Shown here: piece after piece, positions 15,743-25,700 of the stretch
How the letters are laid out: each line of letters starts with the position of its first letter
How positions within the stretch are numbered: position 1 is the first letter of the stretch
From: Streptomyces sp. NK15101
Lineage (GTDB): Bacteria; Actinomycetota; Actinomycetes; Streptomycetales; Streptomycetaceae
Assembly (NCBI RefSeq): GCF_020400725.1
Contig: NZ_JAINVG010000017.1
Coordinates: 1 to 64,000 of the forward strand
Direction of reading: 5' to 3'
DNA length: 64,000 bases
Program-made: the position numbers and the translations under genes
The notes under the pieces: model-generated
What the model was told of the DNA's origin: nothing
Database searches by the model: none
The model's input: the letters and a program-made list of their open reading frames with translations, nothing else

Positions 15743-15791
15743 TTTAACCGGGACGGCCGCCCGGGCCGAGAGCAGGGGGAGGGAACAAGCC

Positions 15792-17003
15792 ATGGTCGCG
15801 TACGCTCTGACGGCCACTCGCACCTCGGTGCCGGTGTTCGCCGAAAGGATCTTCGAAGGGCTTCCGCGCGTCGATCAGCGTCGTTGGGCCCAGGCCTACG
15901 TGCAGGGCCTGTTGACGACTCCGGGGAAGAAGTCGGTGCGCCGCCTCGCGGCCGCCATCTCGCCCGAGCCGGCGGTCTCGCAGTCGCTGCACCAGTTCGT
16001 CAACGCCAGCCCGTGGGACTGGATGCCCGTGCGGGCGGAGCTCACCCGCTGGGCCGAGCGCGAGATGACGCCGCGTGCCTGGGTGATCGGCCAGGCCGTC
16101 CTGCGCAAGCGGGGCGAGCACTCCTGCGGCGTGCACCGCCGCTTCCTGGCCTCCACCGGCCGCTCGGTCACCTGCCAGGTCGGTACGGGCATGTTCCTCT
16201 CCTCGTACGACCAGGCCGTTCCCGTCGACTGGCGCCTGATGCTGCCCGGCTCGTGGGCGAAGGACCCCGAGCGCCGCGCCCGCACCCGCATCCCGGATGA
16301 CGTCGGCCCCCGTTCCGTCGAGCAGCACGCCCTCGACCTCGTCGACACGGTGGCCGGCGCCAGCCGGACCGCGGCCCTGCCGGTCGTCGCCGACCTGGAG
16401 GCGCTCGGCGGCACCAGCGCGACGGCCCTGGTGCACGGACTGGCCCTGCGCGGGCGTGACTTCATGGTCGCCGTCCCGGACAGCCTCCAGGTGGCCGTCG
16501 GACGTCACCTTCGGCTGCAGCGTCCTCAGGGCGGCGACGGTCAGGGGCTGGTGCTGGCGGCGCGCAGCCTCTTCGAGTTCGACGCGGGCACGCTGACCCG
16601 CGTGGAGAGCGTCGGCCCCTGGGACGGCCGTGGCCGGCACTCCACCGTCATGTCCAGCTTCGTGCGCCTGCCCCATACCGGTCGGGGAGGCGAGCGGATC
16701 CACCGCACGTACCGGCTCTTCGCGGTCCGCCCCGACAACGGACGGCGGCCCGTCCAGCTGTGGCTGACCAGCCTCACGCACGCCCGCATGGAGTCGGTGC
16801 TCGCCCTGACCCGGACGCTCGAGCACGCGGGGGAGTCGGTGCGGGAGATGTCCGACGACTTCGGCCTGCAGGACTTCGAGGGGCGTTCCTACCCGGGCTG
16901 GCACCACCACATGACCCTGGTCTCCGCCGCGTACGCCTACAGCAGTTTCAACCGGCGCCCCGCTCCCACCGGCGGCGGAGAGCGACTGCTGGTCGCCGCC
17001 TGA
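15792..17003 (+). CDS. IS701-transposase-like protein, probably catalytically inactive
   Basis: A 403-aa protein with the layout of IS701-family DDE transposases: QSLHQFVNASPWDWMPVRAE (about 60-80), RKRGEHSCGVHRRFLASTGR, VTCQVGTGMFLS, LPGSWAKDPERRARTRIPDD, VVADLEALGGTSATALVHGL and the C-terminal HHHMTLVSAAYAYSSF. Active members normally have an aspartate pair before the KKGxHSVGVQRQ block. Here the place reads WVIGQAVLRKRG, so the first catalytic Asp seems lost. I see no terminal inverted repeats or target duplication around it. The start ATG 15792 has AGGGGGAGGG upstream. It sits behind an ARE-like site between regulator and enediyne genes, so it may be a domesticated regulatory DNA-binding protein. 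Confidence 0.65.
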   Translation: MVAYALTATRTSVPVFAERIFEGLPRVDQRRWAQAYVQGLLTTPGKKSVRRLAAAISPEPAVSQSLHQFVNASPWDWMPVRAELTRWAEREMTPRAWVIGQAVLRKRGEHSCGVHRRFLASTGRSVTCQVGTGMFLSSYDQAVPVDWRLMLPGSWAKDPERRARTRIPDDVGPRSVEQHALDLVDTVAGASRTAALPVVADLEALGGTSATALVHGLALRGRDFMVAVPDSLQVAVGRHLRLQRPQGGDGQGLVLAARSLFEFDAGTLTRVESVGPWDGRGRHSTVMSSFVRLPHTGRGGERIHRTYRLFAVRPDNGRRPVQLWLTSLTHARMESVLALTRTLEHAGESVREMSDDFGLQDFEGRSYPGWHHHMTLVSAAYAYSSFNRRPAPTGGGERLLVAA

Positions 17004-17080
17004 GGGAACCGGGGCGAACCCGGTACGACTTCGCCAACTCGGGTTCCTTCACGCAACCCGCCCCGCCCTAGAGTGGGCGC

Positions 17081-17524
17081 ATGCTGAAGCACACGTACGA
17101 GGGACAGGACTGCAGCCTCGCCCGGTCCCTGGAGGTGATCGGCGAGCGCTGGACCCTCCTGATCGTCCGTTCGGCGCTGCTCGGCAGCACCCGTTTCGAC
17201 GGCTTCCTGTCCCACCTGGACATCGCGCGCAACGTGCTCTCCACCCGCCTGACCCGGCTGGTCGACCACGGGATCATGGAGCGCGTGGCCTACCAGGACA
17301 AGCCCGTGCGCTACGAGTACCGGCTCACCCCCGTGGGCCGGGATCTGACCCGGGCCGTCATCGCCCTGATGCAGTGGGGGGACCGCCACCTTCCGCAGGA
17401 GCTGGGACCGCCGCGCCGCGCCGACCACATCGGCTGCGACGGCGCCGTCCGCGTCGAGCTGCGGTGCACGCACTGCGGGCGTGCCGTCCACGACGAGGAA
17501 GTGGACGTCCGCCGCATCCGCTGA
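17081..17524 (+). CDS. HxlR-family transcriptional regulator
   Basis: A 147-aa regulator with the HxlR winged helix: DCSLARSLEVIGERWTLLIV (residues 10-29), then RSALLGSTRFDGFLSHLDIA, RNVLSTRLTRLVDHGIMERV and YRLTPVGRDL. The C-terminal end carries LRCTHCGRAVHDEEV, two cysteines (CTHC) that may bind zinc. There is no ribosome site before ATG 17081, and a -10-like TAGAGT sits about 7 bases upstream, so the transcript may be leaderless. It opens the enediyne core block, 106 bases before the first DUF1702 gene. Its place matches that of small regulatory E1-type genes in other enediyne cassettes as I recall them; the exact correspondence is not certain. Confidence 0.8.
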   Translation: MLKHTYEGQDCSLARSLEVIGERWTLLIVRSALLGSTRFDGFLSHLDIARNVLSTRLTRLVDHGIMERVAYQDKPVRYEYRLTPVGRDLTRAVIALMQWGDRHLPQELGPPRRADHIGCDGAVRVELRCTHCGRAVHDEEVDVRRIR

Positions 17525-17630
17525 CCACCGCACGGGAGCGCAACGGGGAAGATGCCGCCCCGCGCCGGGCCCGCCCACGATGGCAGCCCCCGCCGCCCAC
17601 GACCGTGGCGGCCCGTACGAGGAGGCGTCC

Positions 17631-18608
17631 GTGCCCGCACTGGGAACGCTGCGCAGGCTGATCATGGCCCCGTCCCTGGACGACGTGAGTTTCGCCGGGC
17701 GGGGCTTCTCGGTGGAAGCGACGGAGCGCACCCGGCAGCTGGAGGCCGTGCCGCAGGCCGTCGTGACCGGCTTCGAGTGGGGCATCGAGGACAAGGACCT
17801 GGCGACCACCGAGCGCCGGCTCGCGCTCGTCGACCCGCTCAACCGGGGCTTCGCCTACGAGGGCGCGACCATGGCCTGCGCGATCCGCGACACGATGGGC
17901 CCGAAGGGCCACCGCACCGGTGACCTGCTGCGTGGCGGCGGCAGGCCGCACATCTTCCTCAACTACATCGGCATCGGCTTCGCCATGGCCAAGCTGCCCA
18001 GGCCGCTGTGGAAGAAGCTCGTCCCCGACCTGACCGAGCCGGAGTTCTACCCGGCGATGAGCTGGCTGTGCGTGGACGGCTACGGCTTCGACCGGGCCTA
18101 CTTCGACACCGACGCCTGGGTCGGCGAACAGCGGATGGACACCCCGTACGACTGGGACGGCGACGCGTCCTACTGGCAGCGCGCCTTCGACCAGGGCGTC
18201 GGCCGCGCGCTGTGGTTCATCCACGGCGGCCACGTCGGCAACGTCTCCGCCGCCGTCCGGGCGTTCGCCGGCGACCGGTGGGCGGACCTGTGGAGCGGCG
18301 TCGGTCTGGCCGCCACCTTCGCGGGCGGCACCACCGCCGCGGACCTGGCCGCGCTGCGCGAGGAGGCGGGGGATCTCGCCGGTCACCTGGCGCAGGGAGC
18401 GGTCTTCGCCGCCAAGGCGCGGCACCACGCCGGGTTCGTCCCGGAGCACAGCAGCGCCGCCGTGCACGCGTTCACCGGGCGCACCGTCGAAGCCGTGGCC
18501 CGCCTCGCCGACGACTGCGCGGCGTCCGCTCCCGAAGCCGCTGTCGGACCCGCCTACGAGGTCTGGCGTGCCAAAGTGCGCACGCAGCTGAGCGCCGCCG
18601 TCGTTTGA
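17631..18608 (+). CDS. DUF1702 enediyne cassette protein (E2-like, UnbL paralogue)
   Basis: A 325-aa DUF1702 protein found only beside enediyne PKS genes; its biochemical role is unknown. Landmarks are RRLIMAPSLDDVSFAGRGFS (N-terminus), RGFAYEGATMACAIRD, YIGIGFAMAKLPRPLWKKL, LCVDGYGFDRAYFDTDAWV, DQGVGRALWFIHGG and SGVGLAATFAGGT. All align with the following gene, so the pair are paralogues. GTG 17631 is chosen because GAGGAGG lies 5 bases upstream and the N-terminus then aligns with that of the next protein. An earlier in-frame ATG at 17580 would add 17 unmatched residues. Confidence 0.85.
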   Translation: MPALGTLRRLIMAPSLDDVSFAGRGFSVEATERTRQLEAVPQAVVTGFEWGIEDKDLATTERRLALVDPLNRGFAYEGATMACAIRDTMGPKGHRTGDLLRGGGRPHIFLNYIGIGFAMAKLPRPLWKKLVPDLTEPEFYPAMSWLCVDGYGFDRAYFDTDAWVGEQRMDTPYDWDGDASYWQRAFDQGVGRALWFIHGGHVGNVSAAVRAFAGDRWADLWSGVGLAATFAGGTTAADLAALREEAGDLAGHLAQGAVFAAKARHHAGFVPEHSSAAVHAFTGRTVEAVARLADDCAASAPEAAVGPAYEVWRAKVRTQLSAAVV

Positions 18609-18698
18609 GCACATCGGGAGTAGACGCCCCTCCCGGGCCCCTGGCTAGATTCGATTCGCTGGGGGATTTCAGGGATTCGAGAGGGGCGGTTTACCGCT

Positions 18699-19685
18699 GT
18701 GTCCAGTGCTTTTGGTGCGCTCCGCCGCAAATTGCTCACGCCTCCTGTTTCCGAGACGACCATGGAAGTGCGTGGATTCCATGTGAAGAACGCGGAGGCA
18801 AAGGCGCGGCTTGAATACATCGGGGAGGTGTTCCTCCAGGGGTACGCGTACGCCGTGGAGGCGGGATCGCCCGCCGAGGCGGAGGACCTGCTGGAGACCG
18901 TCCCGAGAGACATGCGAGGCTTCGCCTACGAGGGCGCCGGCATGGGCGCGGCGGTGTACGACTCGCTGCCCGGGCACAGCGGCCGTCTGGAGGGACTGCT
19001 GGCCGGCAAGGGCCGCGACCACGACTACATGATCTACGTCGGCGTCGGCTGGGCGATGGCCCGCCTGCCGAAGTTCCTGTGGCCCGACATCCGCACCACG
19101 GACCCCTTGCTGCGCTGGCTGGCGCTGGACGGCTACGGCTTCCACCAGGCGTACTTCAAGACCGGCGCGTACGTGCGCACCCCGGAGATCCAGCACCCCT
19201 TCCGCTGGAACGGGGGACACAACCACTACACGCTCAACGCGGTGGACCAGGGCATCGGCCGCGCGCTGTGGTTCGTCGGCGGCACCGACCCCGACGTCGT
19301 CACCCGCCTGATACGCGCCTACCCCGAGCGGCGCCACAGTGACCTGTACGCGGGTGCCGGGCTCGCCTGCGCCTACGCGGGCGGCGTGACCGAGGACGAG
19401 CTCGCGCGCTTCGCCGAGGGCGCCGGCGAACACCGCTGGGCGCTCGCCCAGGGATCCGCCTTCGCCACCGAGGCCCGTGTCAAGGCGGGCACGGTCATCG
19501 ACCACACCCACCTCGCGGCCCGTGTCGTGTGCGGCACGACGGCCGAGCGGGCGTCTCAGGTGTGCCGGGACACCCGGCCCCGGGCGTCCACCGGGGGCGC
19601 GTCCCCGGCCTACGAGACATGGCGGCGCGACATCGCCGCGGAACTCGCTTCTCTCTCGCTCATTTCGAAAGGTGCCGACCAGTGA
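18699..19685 (+). CDS. unbL: DUF1702 enediyne cassette protein UnbL (E3)
   Basis: A 328-aa DUF1702 protein, the conserved UnbL of the warhead cassette. Landmarks are MRGFAYEGAGMGAAVYD, YVGVGWAMARLPKFLWPDI, LALDGYGFHQAYFKTGAYV, DQGIGRALWFVGGTDPDV and AGAGLACAYAGGVTEDEL. Function is not established, but the gene is required for enediyne core formation in characterised clusters. It starts at GTG 18699 behind GAGAGGGG. It overlaps the next gene by 4 bases (GTGA), so E3 and E4 are translationally coupled. Confidence 0.9.
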   Translation: MSSAFGALRRKLLTPPVSETTMEVRGFHVKNAEAKARLEYIGEVFLQGYAYAVEAGSPAEAEDLLETVPRDMRGFAYEGAGMGAAVYDSLPGHSGRLEGLLAGKGRDHDYMIYVGVGWAMARLPKFLWPDIRTTDPLLRWLALDGYGFHQAYFKTGAYVRTPEIQHPFRWNGGHNHYTLNAVDQGIGRALWFVGGTDPDVVTRLIRAYPERRHSDLYAGAGLACAYAGGVTEDELARFAEGAGEHRWALAQGSAFATEARVKAGTVIDHTHLAARVVCGTTAERASQVCRDTRPRASTGGASPAYETWRRDIAAELASLSLISKGADQ

Positions 19686-21592
19686 CGGTCACAAAGAACT
19701 GGCTTCGCAGGAATTCACCGGGAATCGTGGCGCTCGCCCTGATGGTGAGCACGTTCTACGCCGTCCGGCTTCCCGTTTCCTCGGCCGCTGAGATCGACAA
19801 GCTGGCGAAGAATTTCGCATTCGAGCCGATGTCCATCGCCATGCCCGCCGGATTCGAGAAGCAGGAAGTCCGGAAGGTCAACAAGGCGTACCAGCACATC
19901 GAGGCCTGGATCTCCTCGGTCGGCGCCGGCATCGCCGTCAACGACCTCGACGGCGACGGGCTGGACAACGACCTCTGTGTGAACGACGTACGGATCGACC
20001 AGGCCGTCGTCACCCCGGCACCGACGCGCAAGGACAAGTACGCGCCGTTCGCGCTGAACCCGGCGCCGCTCGGCACCAGCAAGACGATGGCCCCGATGGG
20101 CTGCATGCCCGGCGACTACAACGAGGACGGCCGCATGGACCTCCTCGTCTACTACTGGGGCCGCACGCCCGTCGTCTTCGTGAACAAGGGCGAGAAGGGG
20201 AAGCCGCTGACCGCCGCCTCCTTCACGCCCACCGAGCTGCTGCCCGGCAAGCCCGGCAAGACCTACACCGGTCCGCTGTGGAACTCCAACGCGGCAGCGG
20301 TCGCCGACTTCGACGGTGACGGCCACGACGACATCTACATCGGCAACTACTTCCCGGACAGCCCGGTCCTCGACCCGTCCAAGGACGGCGACGTCACCAT
20401 GAACGCGTCGCTGTCGCACGCCCAGAACGGCGGCGGCGGCCACATCTTCCGCTGGACGAAGGACGGCTACGAGAAGACCGAGGACGCCATCCCGCAGGGC
20501 CTGAACAAGGGCTGGTCGCTCGGCGCCTCGGCCGCGGACCTCGACGGCGACCGGCTGCCCGAGCTGTTCCTCGCCCACGACTTCGGCACCTCGGCGCTGC
20601 TGTACAACACCTCCACCCCGGGCAAGATCAAGTTCTCCGAGGTCAAGGCCGTGCACAGCGGCACCGTGCCGAAGTCCAAGGAACTGGGCCGCAGCTCCTT
20701 CAAGGGCATGGGCGTCGACTTCGGCGACCTGAACCACGACGGCATCTACGACATGTTCGTCAGCAACATCACGACGTCGTTCGGCATCCAGGAGTCCAAC
20801 TTCGCCTTCATGAGCCAGGCCGACAGCAAGGAAGAGCTGGCCGGCAGGTTCAAGAAGGGCGAGGCCCCGTACAAGGACGACTCCGCCGACCTGGGTCTGG
20901 CCTGGTCCGGCTGGGGCTGGGACGTGAAGACGGGCGACTTCGACAACAACGGCGACCTCGAGATCACCCAGGCCCTCGGCTTCGTCAAGGGCAAGAACAA
21001 CCGCTGGCCGCAGCTCCAGGAGCTCGCCACGGCCAACGACGCCCTCGTCCCCAACCCCCTGTGGTGGCCCAACGTCAAGCACGGTGACGACCTCGCCGGC
21101 AGCCAGCGCATGCGCTTCTTCGCCAAGGACCCCGACACCGGCAGGTACCACAACCTCTCCGTCGCCCTCGGCATCGGCGAGCCCGTCCCGACCCGCGGCC
21201 TCGCCACCGGCGACGTCGACGGCGACGGCCGTCTCGACCTGGCGGTCGCCCGCCAGTGGGGCGAGCCGCTCTTCCTGCACAACGTCAGCAAGAACACCGG
21301 TTCCTACATCGGCCTGAAGCTCACCCACCCGGACGGTTCCCCGGTGGTCGGCGCGGAAGTCTGCGTCGAACTGCCCGACGGCACCAAGCGCGTCGCCCGC
21401 CTCGACGGCGGCGGTGGCCACTCGGGCAAGCGCAGCACCGATGTGCACATCGGTCTGGGCAGGGGCGTGAGCGGACCGCTCGACGCCATGGTCACCTGGC
21501 GTGACCGCGCCGGTGAGGTCCACGAGCAGAAGCTGAAGCTCACGACGGGCTGGCACAGCCTCGAGCTGGGCACCCAGGTCAAGGAGAAGTGA
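19682..21592 (+). CDS. unbV: UnbV (E4), exported FG-GAP repeat protein with ASPIC/UnbV domain
   Basis: A 636-aa protein. A basic N-terminus is followed by a hydrophobic segment (GIVALALMVSTFYAVRL, about 13-29), so it is probably exported or membrane-anchored. At least six calcium-type FG-GAP repeats follow: DLDGDGLDNDLCV, DYNEDGRMDLLVYY, DFDGDGHDDIYIG, DLDGDRLPELFLAHD, DLNHDGIYDMFVSN, DFDNNGDLEITQ and DVDGDGRLDLAVA. The last 100 residues hold the ASPIC/UnbV domain (GSYIGLKLTHPDGSPVVGAE, then HIGLGRG). Its role in the enediyne cassette is unknown. It is coupled to unbL by a GTGA overlap and leads into unbU after 2 bases. Confidence 0.92.
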   Translation: MTVTKNWLRRNSPGIVALALMVSTFYAVRLPVSSAAEIDKLAKNFAFEPMSIAMPAGFEKQEVRKVNKAYQHIEAWISSVGAGIAVNDLDGDGLDNDLCVNDVRIDQAVVTPAPTRKDKYAPFALNPAPLGTSKTMAPMGCMPGDYNEDGRMDLLVYYWGRTPVVFVNKGEKGKPLTAASFTPTELLPGKPGKTYTGPLWNSNAAAVADFDGDGHDDIYIGNYFPDSPVLDPSKDGDVTMNASLSHAQNGGGGHIFRWTKDGYEKTEDAIPQGLNKGWSLGASAADLDGDRLPELFLAHDFGTSALLYNTSTPGKIKFSEVKAVHSGTVPKSKELGRSSFKGMGVDFGDLNHDGIYDMFVSNITTSFGIQESNFAFMSQADSKEELAGRFKKGEAPYKDDSADLGLAWSGWGWDVKTGDFDNNGDLEITQALGFVKGKNNRWPQLQELATANDALVPNPLWWPNVKHGDDLAGSQRMRFFAKDPDTGRYHNLSVALGIGEPVPTRGLATGDVDGDGRLDLAVARQWGEPLFLHNVSKNTGSYIGLKLTHPDGSPVVGAEVCVELPDGTKRVARLDGGGGHSGKRSTDVHIGLGRGVSGPLDAMVTWRDRAGEVHEQKLKLTTGWHSLELGTQVKEK

Positions 21593-21594
21593 CG

Positions 21595-22767
21595 ATGTCC
21601 GCAATGAAGACCGCCGCCCCACGGCACAACCCGAAGGTCACGACGGCCCTGCGCCGCTTCGCGATCTCCATCTCGGTGCTCAACATCTTCGGCTACACCG
21701 TTCTCGGCTTCGAGCAGCCCTGGACCTGGCCGTTCATCGCCCTGGCGACCGCCTACAGCCTCGAGATCGTCCTGGAGATCCTCGGCGCCCGCTCCGAGGG
21801 CCGCGCGCCGCGCTTCCTGGGCGGCGGGCCCAAGGGCCTGATCGAGTTCCTCTTCCCGGCCCACATCACCGCGCTCGCCGTGAACATGCTGTCGTACGTC
21901 AACGACAAGGTGTGGGTCATGGTGTTCGGCGTCATCGTCGCCGTCGGCACCAAGTGGGTGCTGCGCGCCCCGGTCAAGGGCCGCATGCGGCACTTCATGA
22001 ACCCGTCGAACTTCGGCATCGCCGTCATCCTGGTGCTCTTCCCGTGGGCCTCGATCGCCCCTCCGTACCAGTTCACCGAGTACCTCGACGGCGGCTTCGA
22101 CTGGCTGGTGCCGGCGATCATCATCAGCCTCGGCACGATGCTCAACGCCAAGCTCACCGAGCGCATGTGGCTGATCCTCGCCTGGGTCGGCGGCTTCGCC
22201 CTCCAGGCCATCGTCCGCGGCCTGCTGTTCGACACCTCCATCCCCGCGGGCCTCGCGATGATGACCGGCGTGGCGTTCGTCCTCTTCACGAACTACATGA
22301 TCACGGACCCCGGCACCACGCCCTCCTCGAAGTGGGGCCAGATCGCCTTCGGCGGCGGTGTCGCCGCCATGTACGGCGTGCTGACCGCGATGAGCATCGC
22401 CTACGGCCTGTTCTTCGCCACCGCCCTGGTCTGCGCCGTCCGCGGCGCCTTCCTGTGGACCGCCGACATCGTGGCCAAGAAGCGTGCCGAGGAGGCCCTC
22501 GCGCTCGCCGCCGTCACCCGGTCCGTCGGCCAGGCCGACGCCGACCTGGCCGACGCGGCCGCGTGCGCCTGCCCCGAGGGCGCCTGCGCCTGCCCCGCCC
22601 CGGCGAACGCCGAGGCCCCGGCCTGCGCCTGCCCCGAGGGCGCCTGCGCCTGCCCCGCCCCGGCGAACGACCAGACCCCCGCGTGCGCCTGCCCCGAGGG
22701 CGCCTGCGCCTGCCCCGCCCCGGCGAACGCCGAGGCCGAGACCAAGAAGATTCCGGTGGCCGCATGA
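21595..22767 (+). CDS. unbU: UnbU (E5), RnfD/NqrB-like membrane protein with Cys-rich tandem C-terminus
   Basis: A 390-aa integral membrane protein. Roughly eight hydrophobic segments fill residues 20-295. MNPSNFGIAVILVLFPW and FVLFTNYMITDPGTTPSS resemble the RnfD/NqrB family, in which the TDP-containing loop lies near the covalent flavin site. This suggests a role in electron transfer for core formation. The C-terminal 70 residues are three near-identical 20-aa repeats with core ACACPEGACACPAPAN, giving twelve cysteines in CxC pairs. I know no such tail in other UnbU proteins; it could bind metal or iron-sulfur clusters. ATG 21595 is chosen for AAGGAG 8 bases upstream. The stop overlaps the PKSE start (ATGA). 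Confidence 0.88.
   Translation: MSAMKTAAPRHNPKVTTALRRFAISISVLNIFGYTVLGFEQPWTWPFIALATAYSLEIVLEILGARSEGRAPRFLGGGPKGLIEFLFPAHITALAVNMLSYVNDKVWVMVFGVIVAVGTKWVLRAPVKGRMRHFMNPSNFGIAVILVLFPWASIAPPYQFTEYLDGGFDWLVPAIIISLGTMLNAKLTERMWLILAWVGGFALQAIVRGLLFDTSIPAGLAMMTGVAFVLFTNYMITDPGTTPSSKWGQIAFGGGVAAMYGVLTAMSIAYGLFFATALVCAVRGAFLWTADIVAKKRAEEALALAAVTRSVGQADADLADAAACACPEGACACPAPANAEAPACACPEGACACPAPANDQTPACACPEGACACPAPANAEAETKKIPVAA
22561..22740 (+). repeat. Three 60-bp tandem repeats in the 3' end of unbU
   Basis: Units 22561-22620, 22621-22680 and 22681-22740 match each other at nearly every base through the first 49 positions and vary only in the last dozen. They stay in frame and encode a CxC-x4-CxC cysteine pattern. 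The near-identity suggests recent expansion or homogenisation. Confidence 0.9.
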
Positions 22768-25700
22768 CCAGGATCGCCATCGTCGGCATGGCCTGCCGCT
22801 ATCCCGACGCCACGAACCCGAGCGAGCTGTGGGACAACGCCGTCGCCGGACGGCGCGCGTTCCGCCGCCTGCCCGACGTCCGGATGAACCTGGACGACTA
22901 CTGGGACGCCGACCCGGCCACCCCCGACACCTTCTACGCCCGCAACGCCGCAGTCATCGAGGGCTACGAGTTCGACCGGATCGCCCACAAGATCGCGGGC
23001 AGCACCTTTCGCTCGACCGACCTCACGCACTGGCTCGCCCTGGACACCGCGGGCCGGGCGCTCGCCGACGCCGGATTCCCCGGCGGCGAGGGCCTGCCGC
23101 ACGAGCGCACCGGCGTCGTCGTCGGCAACACCCTGACGGGTGAGTTCTCCCGCGCCAACGTGATGCGGCTGCGCTGGCCGTACGTGCGCCGGGTGATGTC
23201 CGCCGCCCTCAAGGACCAGGACATCTGGGACGACGAGCGCATCGCGGAGTTCCTGGACGACGTCGAGGTCGCGTACAAGGAGCCGTTCCCGGCCATCGAC
23301 GAGGACACCCTCGCCGGCGGACTGGCCAACACCATCGCCGGCCGGATCTGCAACCACTTCGACCTCAACGGCGGCGGTTACACCGTCGACGGCGCCTGCT
23401 CCTCCTCGCTGCTGTCGGTCACCACCGCCGGCACCGCGCTGATCAACGGCGACCTCGACGTCGCCGTCGCCGGCGGCGTGGACCTGTCGATCGACCCCTT
23501 CGAGATCATCGGCTTCGCCAAGACCGGTGCCCTCGCCAAGGGCGAGATGAAGCTCTACGACCGCGGCTCCAACGGCTTCTGGCCCGGCGAGGGCTGCGGC
23601 ATGATCGTCATGATGCGCGAGGAGGACGCCCTCGCGGCGGGTCACCGCATCTACGCGACCATCGCCGGATGGGGCGTCTCCTCCGACGGCCAGGGCGGCA
23701 TCACCCGCCCCGAGGTGAGCGGCTACCAGCTCGCGCTCAAGCGGGCGTACGAGAAGGCCGGCTTCGGCATCGAGACCGTCGGCCTCTTCGAGGGCCACGG
23801 CACCGGCACCGCCGTCGGCGACGCCACCGAGCTCAGGGCCCTCATGGGCGCGCGCAAGGAAGCCGACCCCGACGCCCCGGCCGCCGCCATCACGTCCATC
23901 AAGGGCATGATCGGCCACACCAAGGCCGCCGCCGGCGTGGCCGGTCTGATCAAGGCGGCCCTGGCCGTCGACAACCAGACCCTCCCGCCGGCCATCGGCA
24001 CCACCGACCCGCACGAGCTGCTCGCCGACGAGAAGGCCAACCTCAAGGCCCTGCGCAAGGCCGAGGCATGGCCCGAGGGAACGCCCCGACGGGCCGGCAT
24101 CACCGCCATGGGCTTCGGCGGCATCAACACCCACGTCGTTCTCGACGAGCCGGCCTCCCGGCGGCGCACGGCCCCCGGCCGCCGCTCCGCCGACCTGGCC
24201 CACTCGCTCCAGGACGCCGAACTGCTCGTCGTCGACGGCGACTCGCCGAAGGCGCTGCGCGCCCGGCTCGCCGAAGTCGCCGCCTTCGTCGCGAAGGTCT
24301 CCTACGGCCAGGTCGCCGACCTCGCCGCCACCCTCCAGCGCGAACTGCGCGGCCTGCCGCACCGCGCGGCGGTCGTCGTCACCTCCCCGGAGGACGCCGA
24401 GCGCCGCCTGACGCACCTGGCCGACCTCCTGGAGGCCGGCGAGAACGCCTACACCGCCGCCGACGGCCGCAGTTTCCTCGGCAGGGTCACCGGCCGCGCC
24501 CGGGTCGGCTTCCTCTTCCCCGGCCAGGGCTCCGGACACGGCACCGGGGGAGGCGCGCTGCGCCGCCGCTTCCCCGAGGCCGCCGAGGTCTTCGACCGGG
24601 CCGCGCTGCCCGCCACCGGCGACATGGTCGCCACCGACGTGGCGCAGCCGCGCATCGCCACCGGCTCGGCCGCCGGCCTGCGGGTCCTCGACTCGCTGCG
24701 CCTGGAGGCCACCGTCGCCGTCGGGCACAGCCTCGGCGAACTGTCCGCACTGCACTGGGCGGGGGCCCTCGACGAGGAGACCCTCCTCCAGGCCGCGCGG
24801 GTGCGCGGCCGGGCCATGGCCGAGCACAGCGCCTCCGGCACCATGGCCTCCCTCGGTGCCAAGCCGGAGCGGGCCGAGGAGCTCGTCTCCGGCCTCGGTG
24901 CCGTCATCGCCGGCTACAACGGTCCCGAGCAGACGGTCGTCGCCGGTTCGGTCGAGGACATCGAGGAAGTGCAGCGTCGGGCGGAGCGGACGGAGATCCC
25001 CTGCACCCGGCTGAACGTGTCGCACGCCTTCCACTCGCCGCTGGTCGCCGACTCCGCCGCGTCCTTCGGGGCCTGGCTCGACACCGCGGACCTCGGTGCC
25101 CCCGTCGGCCGGGTCTTCTCCACGGTCACCGGCGAGGAGCTCGCCCCGCGTACGGACCTGCCCGCGCTCCTGCGCGACCAGATCACCGGTCCCGTCCGCT
25201 TCACCCAGGCGGTGAGCGAGGCGGCCCGCCACGTCGACCTGTTCGTCGAGGTGGGCCCCGGCCGGGTGCTCAGCGGCCTCGCCCGGGCCACCACCGGCGT
25301 TCCGGTCGTCGCGCTCAACACCGACGACGAGTCGCTGCGCAGCCTCCTCCAGGTCGCCGGTGCCGCGTTCGTCGCGGGCGCGCCCGTGGCCCTCGAACGG
25401 CTCTTCCAGGACCGGCTGATCCGGCCCCTGGAGGTCGGCCAGGAGTTCTCCTTCTTCGCCAACCCCACCGAGCAGGCGCCGCGTGACGTGCCGCCGGCCG
25501 AGCGCCGGCCGCGTCCTGCCGTCGCCGCCGCGGCTCCGAAGGCGAAGCGGGCTCCGGAGCCCGAGAAGGCCGCGGTCGCCCAGGAGGCGCCCGGCGCCGG
25601 GCCGGCCGAGGCCGCCCTCGGCGACGCGGAGGTTCCCGACGTGCTCGACGTGCTGCGCACGCTCGTCGCCGAACGCGCCGAGCTGCCGGCCGAGCTCGTC

